Assembly: GCA_902789225.1 (NCBI GenBank)
Contig: CADANC010000013.1
Span: forward strand, 1 to 34,125
Direction of reading: 5' to 3'
Source of the DNA: an uncultured Erysipelotrichaceae bacterium
GTDB lineage: Bacteria > Bacillota_I > Bacilli_A > RF39 > UBA660
DNA: 34,125 nucleotides
Below, one piece after another: positions 34,031 to 34,125 of the stretch; the stretch's first letter is position 1; the number at the start of each line of letters is the position of its first letter. The position numbers were made by a program, and so were the translations under genes. The notes under the pieces were generated by a model. It was not told where the DNA came from, made no database searches, and saw only the letters and a program-made list of their open reading frames with translations.

Positions 34031-34125
34031 ACACTAACAATTAAGTGGTGTTGTAAGATAAAAGTAGACAGAAAAAACACTGTTTACTTTTTCTTTGCTA
34101 TAATTTTAATAAGGAGATGATTTGA
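34031..34125 (+). mobile_element. Left end of a second IS3-family element, up to the orfA ribosome site
   Basis: ACACTAAC, GTG, TTGT and AAAAGTAGACA (34031-34080) match the inverted sequence at 65-114 at the same spacing. TATAAT (34099-34104) and AAGGAGATGA (34111-34120) form the expected promoter and ribosome site of orfA, whose start codon would fall just past the window end. Orientation is the same as the IS tail at 1-63. Confidence 0.65.

Noticed and set aside
1-34125. Confirmed composite transposon
   Set aside because: Both IS copies are cut by the window edges, and a contig break at a repeated IS would give the same picture.

Overview
This window is very AT-rich DNA, and the codons used in every long gene are AT-rich too. 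Purine-rich Shine-Dalgarno sequences (AGGAGG, AGAGGTG), TATAAT -10 boxes and short intergenic spaces point to a Bacillota-type host, most likely an uncultured gut lineage near Bacilli/Erysipelotrichia or Clostridia. The genus cannot be read from the sequence. TGA is not a sense codon in the intact genes: Trp is TGG throughout thousand-residue frames. The whole window behaves as a defence-rich accessory region. It begins with the last codons and right end of an IS3-family element and ends with the left end of a matching element in the same orientation. The window is therefore either bracketed by two IS copies or is a contig that broke at a repeated IS.

Layout. (a) 1-1130: IS tail, lipoprotein, GNAT acetyltransferase. 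(b) 1160-4735: an att-like boundary (15-bp core, terminator hairpin, tandem TTTAGGTAC boxes), then the AbiEi/AbiEii toxin-antitoxin pair, a 66-residue membrane protein and an LPO_1073/Vpar_1526-like protein, ending in a dead tyrosine-integrase gene on the opposite strand. (c) 4875-6533: glycosyltransferase and small genes. (d) 6570-10248: a 1005-residue SF1 helicase with a DUF2726-like nuclease domain, divergent from a 184-residue partner candidate. (e) 10509-14235: a second att-like boundary with the same 15-bp core and tandem boxes, a two-gene HEPN-type cargo, and a second, related dead integrase. (f) 14383-15300: a frameshifted gene, several hairpins, a tRNA-Trp-like remnant and a third set of tandem repeats.

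(g) 15309-28783: a six-gene operon encoding a PLD-SNF2 helicase, a protein with a C-terminal cysteine cluster that resembles DUF4391, a DUF4391 protein, type III Mod, type III Res, and a RecD2-like helicase with its own C-terminal nuclease-like domain. It ends in a strong terminator. (h) 28876-30912: a Nudix hydrolase coupled to an SRA-like/DUF3883 protein (type IV restriction-like), followed by a degraded DUF2075 tail. (i) 30976-33784: an OLD-family ATPase-TOPRIM nuclease, and a convergent gene with a possible HEPN-like C-terminus. An inverted copy of the 15.1-kb terminator region lies at about 33.95 kb, so it brackets blocks g-i.

The most interesting candidates are: the 66-aa membrane protein and the LPO_1073-like protein, which share a G/N/Q-rich motif in the geometry of amyloid-signalling pairs; the two-gene HEPN cargo; the six-gene extended type III restriction operon; and the repeated boundary-cargo-integrase design, which suggests defence genes were captured in the int-att gap of lost prophages or integrative elements. 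Family names rest on recognising motifs by eye; no database search was run.
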